From: an uncultured Bacteroidales bacterium
Lineage (GTDB): Bacteria > Bacteroidota > Bacteroidia > Bacteroidales > Muribaculaceae
Assembly (NCBI GenBank): GCA_902760865.1
Contig: CACWID010000001.1
Coordinates: 1 to 64,000, forward strand
DNA length: 64,000 nt
Reading direction: 5' to 3'
This document shows, piece after piece, positions 25,844-35,042 of this stretch. A program made the translations under genes and the position numbers. Each line of letters opens with the position of its first letter. The stretch's first letter is position 1. Under the pieces are notes generated by a model. That model searched no databases and was not told the DNA's origin. It saw only the letters and a list, made by a program, of their open reading frames with translations.

Positions 25844-25880
25844 CCAAAGTCGCTGCAAAACTAACCTATATTTTTTTAAT

Positions 25881-25987
25881 CGGCCTTCGGCCGAGAAATT
25901 AAACAAAATTTGTATAAAAATTAAACAAAAAAATTTTTTATTATAATTTTATTAATAATTTTGTTTAATTTCTCGCGCAACGCGCGA
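25881..25987. terminator. large composite palindrome between convergent genes
   Basis: CGGCC-TTC-GGCCG (25881-25893) begins it. GAGAAATTAAACAAAATT (25893-25910) is the exact reverse complement of 25957-25974, an 18-bp inverted repeat with a very AT-rich 46-nt interior. A second small hairpin, TCGCGC-AAC-GCGCGA, follows (25973-25987). Located between the ends of a + gene and the - strand sbcC, it can act as a two-way terminator. Confidence 0.65.
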
Positions 25988-26020
25988 TTAATTCTTTGAG
26001 GCGTTAGTTTTGCAACAACT

Positions 26021-29000
26021 TCATTCGGCGGTGATGCGGACCTTGCTGACGGTGTTGTTGTCGGGGTCGCGCTCGACTTGTATTTGGGTGGTGATGCGCT
26101 CCTTGAGCATCTCGACGTGGCTGATGATGCCCACGCGGCGACCTCCCATGTCATAGAGGCGGTTGAGCGTCTCCATCACCTTCTCGAGATAGTCTTCGCT
26201 GAGTGACCCGAAGCCCTCGTCGATGAAAATCGTGTCCACGGTGAACATGCGCCCGGTCATGTTGGACAATGCCAATGCCAGTGCGAGGGATACCATGAAA
26301 CTCTCGCCGCCCGACAATGTGGTGGACGACGTCAAGTCTCCCTGAATGAGGTCACGCACCAGGATGATGAGCGAGCCGGGATTGGCTTCAAGCTCATAGC
26401 GGTTGTTGAATTGGCGCAGGTAGCTGTTGGCCTTGGCCAGCAGGTCGCCCAGGATGTAGCTCTGGGCTATCCTGCGGAATTTGAGGCCGTCGGCGCTTCC
26501 CAGCATCTTGTTGAACTGACTCCATTGCTCAAACTCGGCATCGGCCTGCTTGAGCAGCGCGGCCTTGTCCTTGAACAGCCGTGCCTTCTCCTCATCGGCC
26601 TTGAGCTGCGCCTTGAGGTCGGCGATTTGGGTTGTCAGCCCGTGGAGCGCTCCTTGGGTCTGGGCAATGAACTCGTCCAGGCGTTCGGGATTTTCCTCGT
26701 TGAAATCGGGCTTATTGGCCTTCAGCTCTTCCTGTTGCTTTGTCAGTGTAGTGATGGCACCCTTCAGCGTGATGACGGCATTGCTTAATGCCTGATGCGA
26801 CTGCTTGATGCCGTCTATCTCAGCCTGGTTGTGGCCATTGAGCTGGGTCAGGCGCTCCATGGTGATGTCGGGGTGGCTCCTGCAGTAGTCGTCGAGTGCC
26901 TTCTGGGCGGCGATGGCATTGTCTCTCGCATTGTCCAACTGGGTGCTCCATTGCAGATGCCTGTTGCCGAACCTGCGCCAACGCTCTTCCAGGTCATCGG
27001 GTGCCTGGTCGGCGGTCTTGCCGTTGTCAGTCAAGCCTTTAATGCCCTCTTTGGTCTTGAGCATGGCGGGGATGGCAGCGCGGCGCACCTCGATGAGCTG
27101 GCTCAGCTGCTGCCTTGACTGCTCCAGGTCCCTGTAGCGGTTTGCAGCCGTCTGCAGTTGCTTGATGAACGGCTCGTCGGCACGTGCCTGCCAGTCGTCA
27201 ATGACCAGCAACGCGTCGAGTTGGGCCGACAGGTCGGTGACTTCCTTCTCGCAGTTGCTGATGACCTCTTTCTGGTGCTTGATGCTCTCCTTGATGATGT
27301 TGTGCTGCATTTCAGCCTTGTGCAAGGCGCGGTTAGCCTCGCCCAGCTGCTGTTGTGCAGCCTGCACTTGACGCGCCAGTTCACTGGCCGTTTTCAGTTG
27401 CTCGTTGAGCTGCGTCATTTGCCCTTCGATTTCATGGATGAGGGCATCGGCCCGGGCATTATCGGCCATTTCATCGGCATTTTTCCCGCATTTTGCAAGT
27501 AGCTTTGCCGTGGCTTCCCAGTGGTCGTCACGCTCTTTCTGCCTCTTGCGCAGGTCATTCTCTGCCTTCTTGATGCTGTTCTCGTAATTGAGGATGAGTT
27601 TTTCTGAGGCATTGATCTGCGTCAAGGTCTGTTGCAGGGCGTTGTCGGCCTGCTTGAGCAGTGCTCTCATCTCCTCCAGTTCGCTTTCGGCCTTGGGCGC
27701 CAGCAGTTCGGTAATCTTATTGCCGCAGACGGGGCAGGGGTCACCCTCGTGCAGACTCTTCCGTGCCTGAATCAGCAACTGGTTCCAGTCGGTCACGCGG
27801 TCAAGCTGCTTCTCGCACTCCTCCTTGCGGACGCGTTTCTCGCCAACGGTGGCCTTGGTGTCCACAAGTCTGGACTGCTCTGTGGCCTGATTGCGCTTCA
27901 GCTCGCCGAGGGTCGCATCGGCCTGGGTTACAGCGTCATGCTTGTCCTTGAGCGTCTCCAGCGCGCGGCAGGTGTGGTTCAAAGTGTCTATCCTCGAACT
28001 GATGTCGGCGATGTCATAATCCCCTTGCTGCTGTTTCAGTTGCTTGACGGCTTCCTCGGTTTGTCCACACTTGGCCTTGGCCTGCTCGACGGCCTTCTGG
28101 GCATCGGGCAGACGTTTCTCGTCCTTCGCCAGGTCGGCGGTATAGTCAATGATGTTTTGTTTCTTTTCCCTCCACTGGTTGAACAGGGTCACGATTTGCC
28201 CGATGGCATCATACATGGCCTTGTTCGGGGCTTCGCTGGCAATCATTTTGCCCATTTCATCGGCTTTTTTCTGCTTATTGGCGATGTCGGTGCTCGCGGC
28301 GCGCAGGGCGGCGCAGAGGTCGTTGAACTCGTCCTGCAGCCTGGCCTGCTCACGTTCCAGCTCGCCGATGCGGGCGCTGGCCTTGCCGCTTTCCTTGAGG
28401 TGCTGGCGGGCGTCGGCAGTGGCGTCCCAGTCCTTGACCAGGGACTCTTGGGCCTGGTGTGCATCGGTCATGGCTTCGGCCTGCTTCTCCTCGAGGCGCT
28501 TGCTCTGCTCGGCCATGTCCTTGTCGATCTGCTCCTTGCGGTTAAGCCATTGGGCCATGGCGGTGGCCTGCCTCAGCTGGCCCTCGACGGTCTCCTGGTT
28601 CCGGCTCAATTCGCCCATTTCATCGTTGATTCTGGCCTTTTGGTCTTCGTCCATCGTCGTGATGTTTTCCATCTGGCCGCGCAGGATTTTGCACTTGTTC
28701 TCCTTCTGTTGGCACACCTCGTAGATCTTTTTGCTCACCTGGGTATAGATCTCGGTGCCGGTCATCTTCTCCAGCAGGTCGGACTTCTCGTTTTCGTCGC
28801 TGTTGAGGAATTCGGCGAATTTGCCTTGGGCAAGCACCACGGTGCGGAAGAACTCGATCATGTTGAGCCCGATGATTTCATGGATGTGATCTTTGATTTC
28901 TTCAATCTTGGTAAAGGTTTTTGCCGGCATGACACCGTCGGCGGTCCTCAGGCATCGGCTGACGTCTGATATCTTACCGTCCGTCTTGCCGTAGGCGCGG

Positions 29001-29353
29001 TGCACCTCCCATGTTGCGATATAGGGGGTGCCTGCATTGTCCTCAAAGGTCAGCTCCACGCTGGCCCGTACGCTGCCACGGCGCATCAGCTGCTTGGGGT
29101 TGTTGGTAGTCAGTTCATCCTTTTTTTCGCTATCGGTGTGGGCGTTCTCGTATTTAGCGCCTCTTGCCGAATCCATGCGTGGGGTGTTGCCGTACAGTGC
29201 CAGGCACAGGCAGTCGATGATGGTTGACTTGCCCGAGCCGGTCTCGCCGGTAATGAGGAACAGGCGCTCATCCTTGAGCGGGGCGTCATTGAAGTCAATC
29301 ACGGCATGCTCGATTGACGCGATGTTTTCGATGGTAAGCTTGTGCAGTTTCAT
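26021..29353 (-). CDS. sbcC: exonuclease subunit SbcC (SMC-like ATPase)
   Basis: 1110 residues. With SbcD it forms the Mre11/Rad50-like nuclease that opens hairpins and cuts protein-blocked DNA ends. The N-terminus carries Walker A (GETGSGKSTIID, about 34-45). Two long coiled-coil arms flank a zinc hook (CPVCG, about residue 540). The C-terminus has the ABC signature LSGGESFMVSLALALALS (about 1010) and Walker B with TIFIDEGFGSL. Its ATG overlaps the sbcD stop by 4 nt. Intact and full length. Confidence 0.95.
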   Translation of the reverse strand: MKLHKLTIENIASIEHAVIDFNDAPLKDERLFLITGETGSGKSTIIDCLCLALYGNTPRMDSARGAKYENAHTDSEKKDELTTNNPKQLMRRGSVRASVELTFEDNAGTPYIATWEVHRAYGKTDGKISDVSRCLRTADGVMPAKTFTKIEEIKDHIHEIIGLNMIEFFRTVVLAQGKFAEFLNSDENEKSDLLEKMTGTEIYTQVSKKIYEVCQQKENKCKILRGQMENITTMDEDQKARINDEMGELSRNQETVEGQLRQATAMAQWLNRKEQIDKDMAEQSKRLEEKQAEAMTDAHQAQESLVKDWDATADARQHLKESGKASARIGELEREQARLQDEFNDLCAALRAASTDIANKQKKADEMGKMIASEAPNKAMYDAIGQIVTLFNQWREKKQNIIDYTADLAKDEKRLPDAQKAVEQAKAKCGQTEEAVKQLKQQQGDYDIADISSRIDTLNHTCRALETLKDKHDAVTQADATLGELKRNQATEQSRLVDTKATVGEKRVRKEECEKQLDRVTDWNQLLIQARKSLHEGDPCPVCGNKITELLAPKAESELEEMRALLKQADNALQQTLTQINASEKLILNYENSIKKAENDLRKRQKERDDHWEATAKLLAKCGKNADEMADNARADALIHEIEGQMTQLNEQLKTASELARQVQAAQQQLGEANRALHKAEMQHNIIKESIKHQKEVISNCEKEVTDLSAQLDALLVIDDWQARADEPFIKQLQTAANRYRDLEQSRQQLSQLIEVRRAAIPAMLKTKEGIKGLTDNGKTADQAPDDLEERWRRFGNRHLQWSTQLDNARDNAIAAQKALDDYCRSHPDITMERLTQLNGHNQAEIDGIKQSHQALSNAVITLKGAITTLTKQQEELKANKPDFNEENPERLDEFIAQTQGALHGLTTQIADLKAQLKADEEKARLFKDKAALLKQADAEFEQWSQFNKMLGSADGLKFRRIAQSYILGDLLAKANSYLRQFNNRYELEANPGSLIILVRDLIQGDLTSSTTLSGGESFMVSLALALALSNMTGRMFTVDTIFIDEGFGSLSEDYLEKVMETLNRLYDMGGRRVGIISHVEMLKERITTQIQVERDPDNNTVSKVRITAE

Positions 29354-30549
29354 TGTCTGTTTTCCTCCTCTACTAATTGTTGAACATAGTTGAACATGGC
29401 TTTCTCCTCGTCGGTCATCCCCTGGCCGTTCTTGTCCTTGAAGAACTGGTCGGCGACCTCGATGGGCAACTTGCGGTTGAATTCTTCCACGGTCATCTGT
29501 CTGGCCCCGGCACCTGCGGCCAGCAAGGCTGTCTTCTTGATTTCGCAGAAACGTCCCATCTGCTCGCTCACGACCTTGGCGGCACGCTCCTGTGCCCCGT
29601 GGGGCAAATAGCGTTCTACGGCCACGTTGAGCCTGATGTACGCATCCTTGATGTCTCGCCGCTCCAGCACCTTGTTGAGGGCCTCTTCAAACGGGACGGC
29701 ATCACCGGCGGGAACCGTGTGCAAGGGCCTGATGTTCTTGATGCTCAATTCCTTGACAACGGGCACCGAACCGTGGCCCTCAATCTCGACGAGGCTCACC
29801 GAGTGGGGGCACTGCTCGTCAAAGCTCACGGGAACGGGAGTGCCGCAGTAACGGGCGCGTTCGTTCACCTGCTGCGGGCGGTGGATGTGGCCCAGCGCGG
29901 CATAGTCATAGCCCCCGCCCAGGACTTCGATATCTACCCATTCCATCTCCATGTTGCGGTCATGGCCGGTATAGTCGGTGTCGCTTACGGCCAGGTGGGC
30001 CATCAGTGCCACGGGCAGTTTGTCCGGGTTCAGCTGGTCAACACGCTTGAGCAAGGCGTCAAAATAGGCTCGCTGCCGCAGGCCTGCATCCATTGTGCCC
30101 GCTTCGATAAGGGGGAAGCTGGTGGGGTGTGCATAGGGTACAGCGGCGATGATTGCCTTGTCCTTGACGGTAATGATGTGGCTGTCGAGGTCGGCCAGGC
30201 CCTCGCTGTTGCGGGCGATGCCGCCCAGCACGGTCACACCGGCGACCTGCCACAGCAGGCTCTCGCTCTGGAGCCGTGAGGCGCTGTCGTGGTTGCCGGC
30301 AATGACGATGATGGCCATCGTCGGGCAGGCCTCGTGAATGTCGAGCATTCCCTTGACGTACATGCCCACAGCGGCGCTCGACGGTGCCGCCGTGTGGTAG
30401 ATGTCGCCGCTGACGAGCAGTGCGTCGGGCTGCTGTTCGTGCACGATGTCGGCCAGCTGCCGCAGGAAGTCGCTCTGCTCCTCGCTGCGGTCATAGCCGT
30501 AGAAATTCTGGCCCAGGTGCCAGTCACTGGTATGAATGAATCTGAACAT
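29350..30549 (-). CDS. sbcD: exonuclease subunit SbcD (Mre11-like phosphoesterase)
   Basis: 399 residues. The metal-dependent nuclease partner of SbcC. Metallophosphoesterase motifs are HTSDWHLGQ (about 6-14), SGDIYH, GNHDS and GHIH, in the normal order. A C-terminal capping domain follows (KNIRPLHTVPAG). It is the first gene of the sbcD-sbcC operon, and its product is required for the SbcC complex. Confidence 0.95.
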   Translation of the reverse strand: MFRFIHTSDWHLGQNFYGYDRSEEQSDFLRQLADIVHEQQPDALLVSGDIYHTAAPSSAAVGMYVKGMLDIHEACPTMAIIVIAGNHDSASRLQSESLLWQVAGVTVLGGIARNSEGLADLDSHIITVKDKAIIAAVPYAHPTSFPLIEAGTMDAGLRQRAYFDALLKRVDQLNPDKLPVALMAHLAVSDTDYTGHDRNMEMEWVDIEVLGGGYDYAALGHIHRPQQVNERARYCGTPVPVSFDEQCPHSVSLVEIEGHGSVPVVKELSIKNIRPLHTVPAGDAVPFEEALNKVLERRDIKDAYIRLNVAVERYLPHGAQERAAKVVSEQMGRFCEIKKTALLAAGAGARQMTVEEFNRKLPIEVADQFFKDKNGQGMTDEEKAMFNYVQQLVEEENRQ

Positions 30550-30715
30550 GCTGATGATAGGATTCTTAATGAACGTGGTTAATAATCATACTAATTCCTT
30601 CCTCACATTTTTCTTAGCACAAATATAGGAAAAATGCTCGAATTATGCAAATTTCCGGTGTTAAGATTTGTTAGACCAATTACAGGCAATGCCATCGTAT
30701 TAATAGTGAGATAAT

Positions 30716-30814
30716 AGCTTAGCGCCATTGTGTAAGGCCCGGTAGCGCGGATGCCTTCAGAAGATTCAGATTGATCAGTTGTTTTATAATCTTAGCGCCT
30801 TAGCGTCTTAGCGT
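30716..30814. repeat. CTTAGCGN 8-bp repeats
   Basis: Three head-to-tail 8-mers, CTTAGCGC, CTTAGCGT and CTTAGCGT (30791-30814), plus an isolated CTTAGCGC at 30718-30725. They fill the gap between sbcD and the small secreted protein gene. No promoter was resolved in the rest of this 278-nt gap. Confidence 0.6.
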
Positions 30815-30827
30815 GAGGCATCTGAGG

Positions 30828-31196
30828 CTAGTTCCTTGCGCTGCGGGTGGCGATTTTCTTGCCGTTTTTGTCCCAGGTGTAGATCCAGTTGCCCTTACGG
30901 CTGGTGAAGGTGTCGCCGGCGGCATTGAGCACCTCGCCCACGTTGCTCACCGAGAAGGTGTGCAGCTTCTTGCCCTTGGCGTTGCAGGTGTAGTACCACG
31001 AACCGTTCTTGAGGATGTAGAACGAGTCGCTGTAGGCCACCACCTCGCCCTGGCTGGTGCTGAAGGTGTGCACCTTCTTGCCGTTTTCGTCGTAGACGTA
31101 GTGCCAGGAGCCTTTGGACTCGATGTGGCTGATTTTCTGGGCCTGGATGGCCGTGAAGGCCATCAGCATCATGAGGATAATGAGAATTCTTTTCAT
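30828..31196 (-). CDS. small secreted protein with three internal repeats
   Basis: 122 residues with a signal peptide (MKRILIILMMLMAFTAIQA). The mature part is three copies of a roughly 30-residue beta-hairpin unit: W-Y-x-Y-x-D/N-x-x-G-K-K-x-H-T-F-S (GSWHYVYDENGKKVHTF, GSWYYTCNAKGKKLHTF, GNWIYTWDKNGKKIATR). It looks like a small repeat-built periplasmic or secreted beta protein, reminiscent of WG-type repeats. No enzyme motif, and no named family can be claimed. Confidence 0.6.
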   Translation of the reverse strand: MKRILIILMMLMAFTAIQAQKISHIESKGSWHYVYDENGKKVHTFSTSQGEVVAYSDSFYILKNGSWYYTCNAKGKKLHTFSVSNVGEVLNAAGDTFTSRKGNWIYTWDKNGKKIATRSARN

Positions 31197-31208
31197 AATG
31201 ATATCGGT

Positions 31209-31880
31209 TTATTTGATGATTTTCATGAGTTTTCTGTCTGGCGTGTGGGGCAACAATTGCTTCAAGTGGCCGAGGACCCGTTGCAGCGACTCCTCGGGCG
31301 TGCGGTCACACTGGCACGCCTCCTTGCCCAGCAGCTGTTCGGGCGTGGTGAGCAATGACCAGCCCCAGCCGTACTCTTTCCCGTGCTTGTCGCGCGGATA
31401 GACAAAGTCCTGGGTGACGATGCGGCACGCCATCTGCAGGCGCGTCACATAGCCGTCAAATCGGCTGCGCATCTTCGGCATGGTGAAGCCGCACAGGCGG
31501 CGCAGGTCGCGCGTGATGAGGCTGCCGTGCTCACGCAGGGTCAGCACGATGGCCTCCTCGATGGAGCCCGGCACGGGGGCAGGGTAGGCGCCACGGCGGT
31601 AGTTCATGAAGTCGGGCCACCACTCCATGCTGATGTACCCCGCCTTCTTGTCAAAGAACTTGCCGTACACGCAATTGCCCTCGGTGACGATGGGCCCCTT
31701 CCACTTCCACATGGGCCAGTCCCAGCCCCCGTCGCTGTAGACCACATAGCGGCAGTCGTCATCCACCACTTCCTCGGCCGAGAAGCCCGGTATGCCGCTG
31801 TACAGCAGCGGCAGGAACCCCACCTCCTGGATGAGGTCCACCATCTCGGTCGCATTATGTATCATCCCCCTTTTCAACAT
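31209..31880 (-). CDS. AlkZ/YcaQ-related winged-helix protein
   Basis: 223 residues. The middle part (GSLITRDLRRLCGFTMPKMRSRFDGYVTRLQMACRIV) is a winged helix of the kind in the YcaQ/AlkZ (HTH_42) DNA-glycosylase family, and Trp/Tyr-rich N-terminal strands (GGWDWPMWKWKGPI) precede it. The proteins are often annotated as AlkZ-related. I cannot point to the catalytic motif of true AlkZ, so glycosylase activity is doubtful. It is followed by the small repeat protein on the same strand. Confidence 0.5.
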   Translation of the reverse strand: MLKRGMIHNATEMVDLIQEVGFLPLLYSGIPGFSAEEVVDDDCRYVVYSDGGWDWPMWKWKGPIVTEGNCVYGKFFDKKAGYISMEWWPDFMNYRRGAYPAPVPGSIEEAIVLTLREHGSLITRDLRRLCGFTMPKMRSRFDGYVTRLQMACRIVTQDFVYPRDKHGKEYGWGWSLLTTPEQLLGKEACQCDRTPEESLQRVLGHLKQLLPHTPDRKLMKIIK

Positions 31881-31910
31881 AGTATTCTGTACTTTAGCAA
31901 TCCCTTTTTA

Positions 31911-33191
31911 TCAAAATGTTTTACCCTCTAACAGCCATTTCCATGCAGGAACGACCTCAATGACCTTCCCGTTCTCCAGCTTTATCGTCCCTTCTTCGTC
32001 ATAAGTGACTATGAGCATTCGTTGTAATGGCATGTAGGAATTGAGTCGTTTTAATGCCTCGGTTTCTCTGTCAAATGTTGTCTGTGCTTCCTCTCCGTAG
32101 ATGGAATATGCTGCCTGTATGGCATAGCCCTCATCAGGAATAAAGAAGTCAACCTCGATATTTTTGTTGTAATAGAATAGTTTCTTTCCGTACTTCCTGT
32201 ATAGATGAATCGCACAGAGGTTCTCTAACAGGGCCGTCTCGCCATTGGTCAGGAAAATACTCAGCAAGCCATTGTCAATGAAATAATGCTTCTTGATCGT
32301 TTCCTTTTCTACGAATTGGGAGGTATAATTCTCCAATGAGAACAGCACACATGCATCTTGGGCAAAACGTACATATTCACTCACCGATGATACCGATGTA
32401 CTTAAACCTGTTGACTTGACGAGGTTTGATATACGTCGATAGGACGTGGGGTGCATAACGCTGTCTGCAATTCGCTTCATGGTGAGGCGCAATGCCAACT
32501 CGTTTTTTACCTTGTTGCGTTGGATGATATCACCAAGGGCGATTTTTTCATACAGGTCATTGAGCCAGTGGCGCTTATTGCGATACAGCAGCAGTTCGGG
32601 GAAACCGCCCCATTTCATGTAAGATGAAAATGCTTGCTGTACCGTTGAACGCTGTTGCCCGTTCTGCCATTCTTTTCCCAATTCGATTCCTTGCGCTTCC
32701 AGATATTCCTCAAAGCAGTATGGAAAAATAAACGCATCAAGAAATCGTCCGCCAAGAGTTGTCTGAATGTCACGACTGAGCATCTTGGCATTACTGCCCG
32801 TGATGAACACGCGGTATTTTTTGTTGGCTAAACGACGAGCAAAATGCTCCCATCCGTCAACATTCTGTATCTCGTCAAAGAAAAACACAGGAGTATGACT
32901 ATAGACCGATTGATAGGCCTGCATGATCAAGTCAAGCTCATCAGCTTTCATCCCGATTAATCGCTCGTCGTCAAAGTTAATATATACGATCTCTTCTAGA
33001 GCATGACCATTGGATATCAACTGTTTTGCCCGTTTGTAAAGCATGAATGATTTACCGGCTTGGCGAACTCCGACAAGAACATATCTGCCGTTTTCCTCAA
33101 ACTCAAACGGACGATTGTACAGCAAGACATCTCTGATTTCTTCCTGCCCCTCACGGATCAACATGCGGAAAGTCTCCTTTGTGATGGCCAT
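31911..33191 (-). CDS. AAA-family ATPase with DUF4143 domain
   Basis: 426 residues. Walker A GVRQAGKS (41-48), Walker B FFFDEIQN (103-110) and a sensor FITGSNAK lie in the N-terminal AAA_14 domain. The C-terminal DUF4143 domain has the winged-helix-like and restriction-endonuclease-like parts (YYNKNIEVDFFIPDEG). Such proteins are widespread in Bacteroidales, often in many copies; function unknown, with toxin or DNA-related roles proposed. Transcribed alone, with 30 nt to the AlkZ-related gene. Confidence 0.85.
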   Translation of the reverse strand: MAITKETFRMLIREGQEEIRDVLLYNRPFEFEENGRYVLVGVRQAGKSFMLYKRAKQLISNGHALEEIVYINFDDERLIGMKADELDLIMQAYQSVYSHTPVFFFDEIQNVDGWEHFARRLANKKYRVFITGSNAKMLSRDIQTTLGGRFLDAFIFPYCFEEYLEAQGIELGKEWQNGQQRSTVQQAFSSYMKWGGFPELLLYRNKRHWLNDLYEKIALGDIIQRNKVKNELALRLTMKRIADSVMHPTSYRRISNLVKSTGLSTSVSSVSEYVRFAQDACVLFSLENYTSQFVEKETIKKHYFIDNGLLSIFLTNGETALLENLCAIHLYRKYGKKLFYYNKNIEVDFFIPDEGYAIQAAYSIYGEEAQTTFDRETEALKRLNSYMPLQRMLIVTYDEEGTIKLENGKVIEVVPAWKWLLEGKTF

Positions 33192-33411
33192 AACGAAGTG
33201 GTTTTAAGCAATGATAACTGCGACAAAGATACAAATAATGTCTGATATTACAAAACAAATTTGATAATTTTTGTCCAATGCTATCGAACAAATATAGGAG
33301 ATTTATCTGGTATGGCTGAACATATCTTGTGCCATTTTCCCTTATAACAGTTAGCGTGAGTCCCTGGAAGTTCGCATGCCACTAACCACTAACCCTAGAC
33401 TGTGTGCGCAG

Positions 33412-33828
33412 CTAGCACGAAAGGATTTCATCTAGCTGGGGGTAGATTTCCTCCTCGCTGGCGTAGGGGTGGATGTGGAAGTAGGGGTTGCCAGTGAGCA
33501 TGGCGGACAGCTGCGTCTTAGTCTTGTCATAGAAGATGTGGCAGGGGATGCCGTGGGCCTCGGCATAGGCCAGTTCGTAGCCCACCCCCAGCGACTGGCA
33601 TGTGCATTCACCGATGAGCACATCGCTCTCGCGCAGCCATGCCGTGTCCTGGTCATAGATGCGGGCGTCGCGCTCACGGCCCTGCTCCACAAGGCTCAGG
33701 TTACTTTTCCCCACGTGCTCGGTGAGCACCACGTGGTTGCGCTGCATGTATTCAATCATGCGTCGGTACAACTCGGCGTCCACGCGTCCGCCTCGGATCG
33801 ACCCCGCAAAATAAATCTTCTTCGCCAT
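33412..33828 (-). CDS. DNPH1/RCL-like deoxynucleotide N-glycosidase
   Basis: 138 residues from the ATG at 33828 (the TTG at 33834 is less likely). The sequence FAGSIRGGR, VVLTEHV, DTAWLRESDVLIGE and SLGVGYELAYAEA follows, step by step, the motifs of 2'-deoxynucleoside 5'-phosphate N-hydrolase 1, which splits the N-glycosidic bond of deoxynucleoside monophosphates. Predicted catalytic acids are Asp61 and Glu85 (in GVGYE). It could instead be a nucleoside 2-deoxyribosyltransferase of the same superfamily, but the SIRGGR and GVGYE motifs favour DNPH1. It is alone in its transcription unit. Confidence 0.75.
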   Translation of the reverse strand: MAKKIYFAGSIRGGRVDAELYRRMIEYMQRNHVVLTEHVGKSNLSLVEQGRERDARIYDQDTAWLRESDVLIGECTCQSLGVGYELAYAEAHGIPCHIFYDKTKTQLSAMLTGNPYFHIHPYASEEEIYPQLDEILSC

Positions 33829-33889
33829 AGTCAAATCTCATTTATCATCCCACAAAAATAATTAAATAGGATCAACTCTGCAACTTTTT

Positions 33890-34030
33890 CCCCGATTTCA
33901 TCAATAATCAATTTATGAGCCATTCATGGGTATTCATGGTCATTCATGTTATAAAGCGCTCTTTTTCACACGAATGTCCGCGAATGTTCATTAATAATCT
34001 AGTTATGACCTATTCTTGGTTATTATTTTG
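33890..34030. repeat. dispersed ATTCATGG / CGAATGT repeat tract
   Basis: The 210-nt gap between the DNPH1-like gene and the transporter holds near-repeats CATTCATGG/TATTCATGG/CATTCATG at about 33921-33950 and CGAATGTCCGCGAATGTTCA at 33971-33990, with ATCAATTTATGA-like spacers. Such short direct and inverted repeats between genes are frequent in Bacteroidales. No gene or promoter is evident. Confidence 0.5.
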
Positions 34031-34038
34031 GTCGATTT

Positions 34039-34977
34039 TTACAGGCGGATGAGCGCGACACCGGCGAGCATGAGCAGGATGCCGACAATCTGCCACCAGG
34101 TGATGCGCTTGCGGGGGGCACCGAGCCAGCCGTAGTGCTCCATCAGTTGGCTCAAGGCGAGTTGGCCGACGAGCAGGGCCATAATGAATACGCCGACGCC
34201 GACATGGGCGACAAGCCACGCGTTGCCGAAGACGATGATGGCGCCACACAAGCCGCCCGTCCACATCCACCACGGATACTCACGCGAGAAGGCCTTGCCA
34301 ATCAAGCGCACGCTTCCGTTGAGGGTGCAAAAAAGCAACAGCACCATCGTGGCGACAAAGAAGGCGACAGTCGTTGCCTGCATGGGATTACCGCCGTGGG
34401 CAACCACGACGCCCGACAACTGGGCATAAACACCGGTGATGCTGGCCGACAAACAACCCGAAACAACGGCGCACAACTGCCAGAACAGCTGCCGCGATCC
34501 CTTTCCAGCACTGCCCCCCTGCCGTGCCTTGAGTTTAGGCAGCACGACGACGAGCGTCACTCCCGCGATGAGTAACAAGGAACCAATGATGCGCTTGGCA
34601 TCAAGTGGTATCACTTTGGCACCAAACCACCCGAAGTTGTCAATCAATAGGCTGAAAATCAACTGGCTGAACATCGGTATAATGACAGCCTGCAGGGGGC
34701 CGATCTCCTTGAATAGATGGATGGAGATGGTGATTGTCACTACAGCTACCAGTCCGGCAAACCAGCTCCACCAGGATGCATCGGCAAGCATTTCGCCTGT
34801 AGGGACGAGGGGACTGCCCGACAACAGCGATACCAGTAACAGTGCCAATGTGGAAACCGAGAAAGAAACAAGGGTTGAGACGTAAGCGGGACCCACGACC
34901 TGACGCAAACGGGAATTGGCAGCGATCTGGAACGGTACCAGCAGACCTATCGCCAAAGTTATCAGTAAGTAAAACAT
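34039..34977 (-). CDS. DMT-family transporter (two YdcZ/DUF606 units)
   Basis: 312 residues and about ten hydrophobic helices, starting MFYLLITLAIGLLVPFQ. Two related halves (about 1-150 and 160-310) each carry the DUF606/YdcZ pattern: GPLQAVIIPMFSQLIFSLLIDNFGW in the first and GVGVFIMALLVGQLALSQLMEHYGW in the second. It is therefore an internally duplicated 10-TM version of the 5-TM YdcZ proteins. The substrate is unknown. Single gene. Confidence 0.8.
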   Translation of the reverse strand: MFYLLITLAIGLLVPFQIAANSRLRQVVGPAYVSTLVSFSVSTLALLLVSLLSGSPLVPTGEMLADASWWSWFAGLVAVVTITISIHLFKEIGPLQAVIIPMFSQLIFSLLIDNFGWFGAKVIPLDAKRIIGSLLLIAGVTLVVVLPKLKARQGGSAGKGSRQLFWQLCAVVSGCLSASITGVYAQLSGVVVAHGGNPMQATTVAFFVATMVLLLFCTLNGSVRLIGKAFSREYPWWMWTGGLCGAIIVFGNAWLVAHVGVGVFIMALLVGQLALSQLMEHYGWLGAPRKRITWWQIVGILLMLAGVALIRL

Positions 34978-35042
34978 GTTTTCATTCTTTACAATTAGGC
35001 CACAACATTATCCATAATTCATCATTGTGGCGAACGGTGTGG

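Noticed and set aside
31209-31880. Calling this gene a DNA glycosylase
   Set aside because: Winged-helix similarity to AlkZ/YcaQ is visible, but no catalytic motif could be identified.
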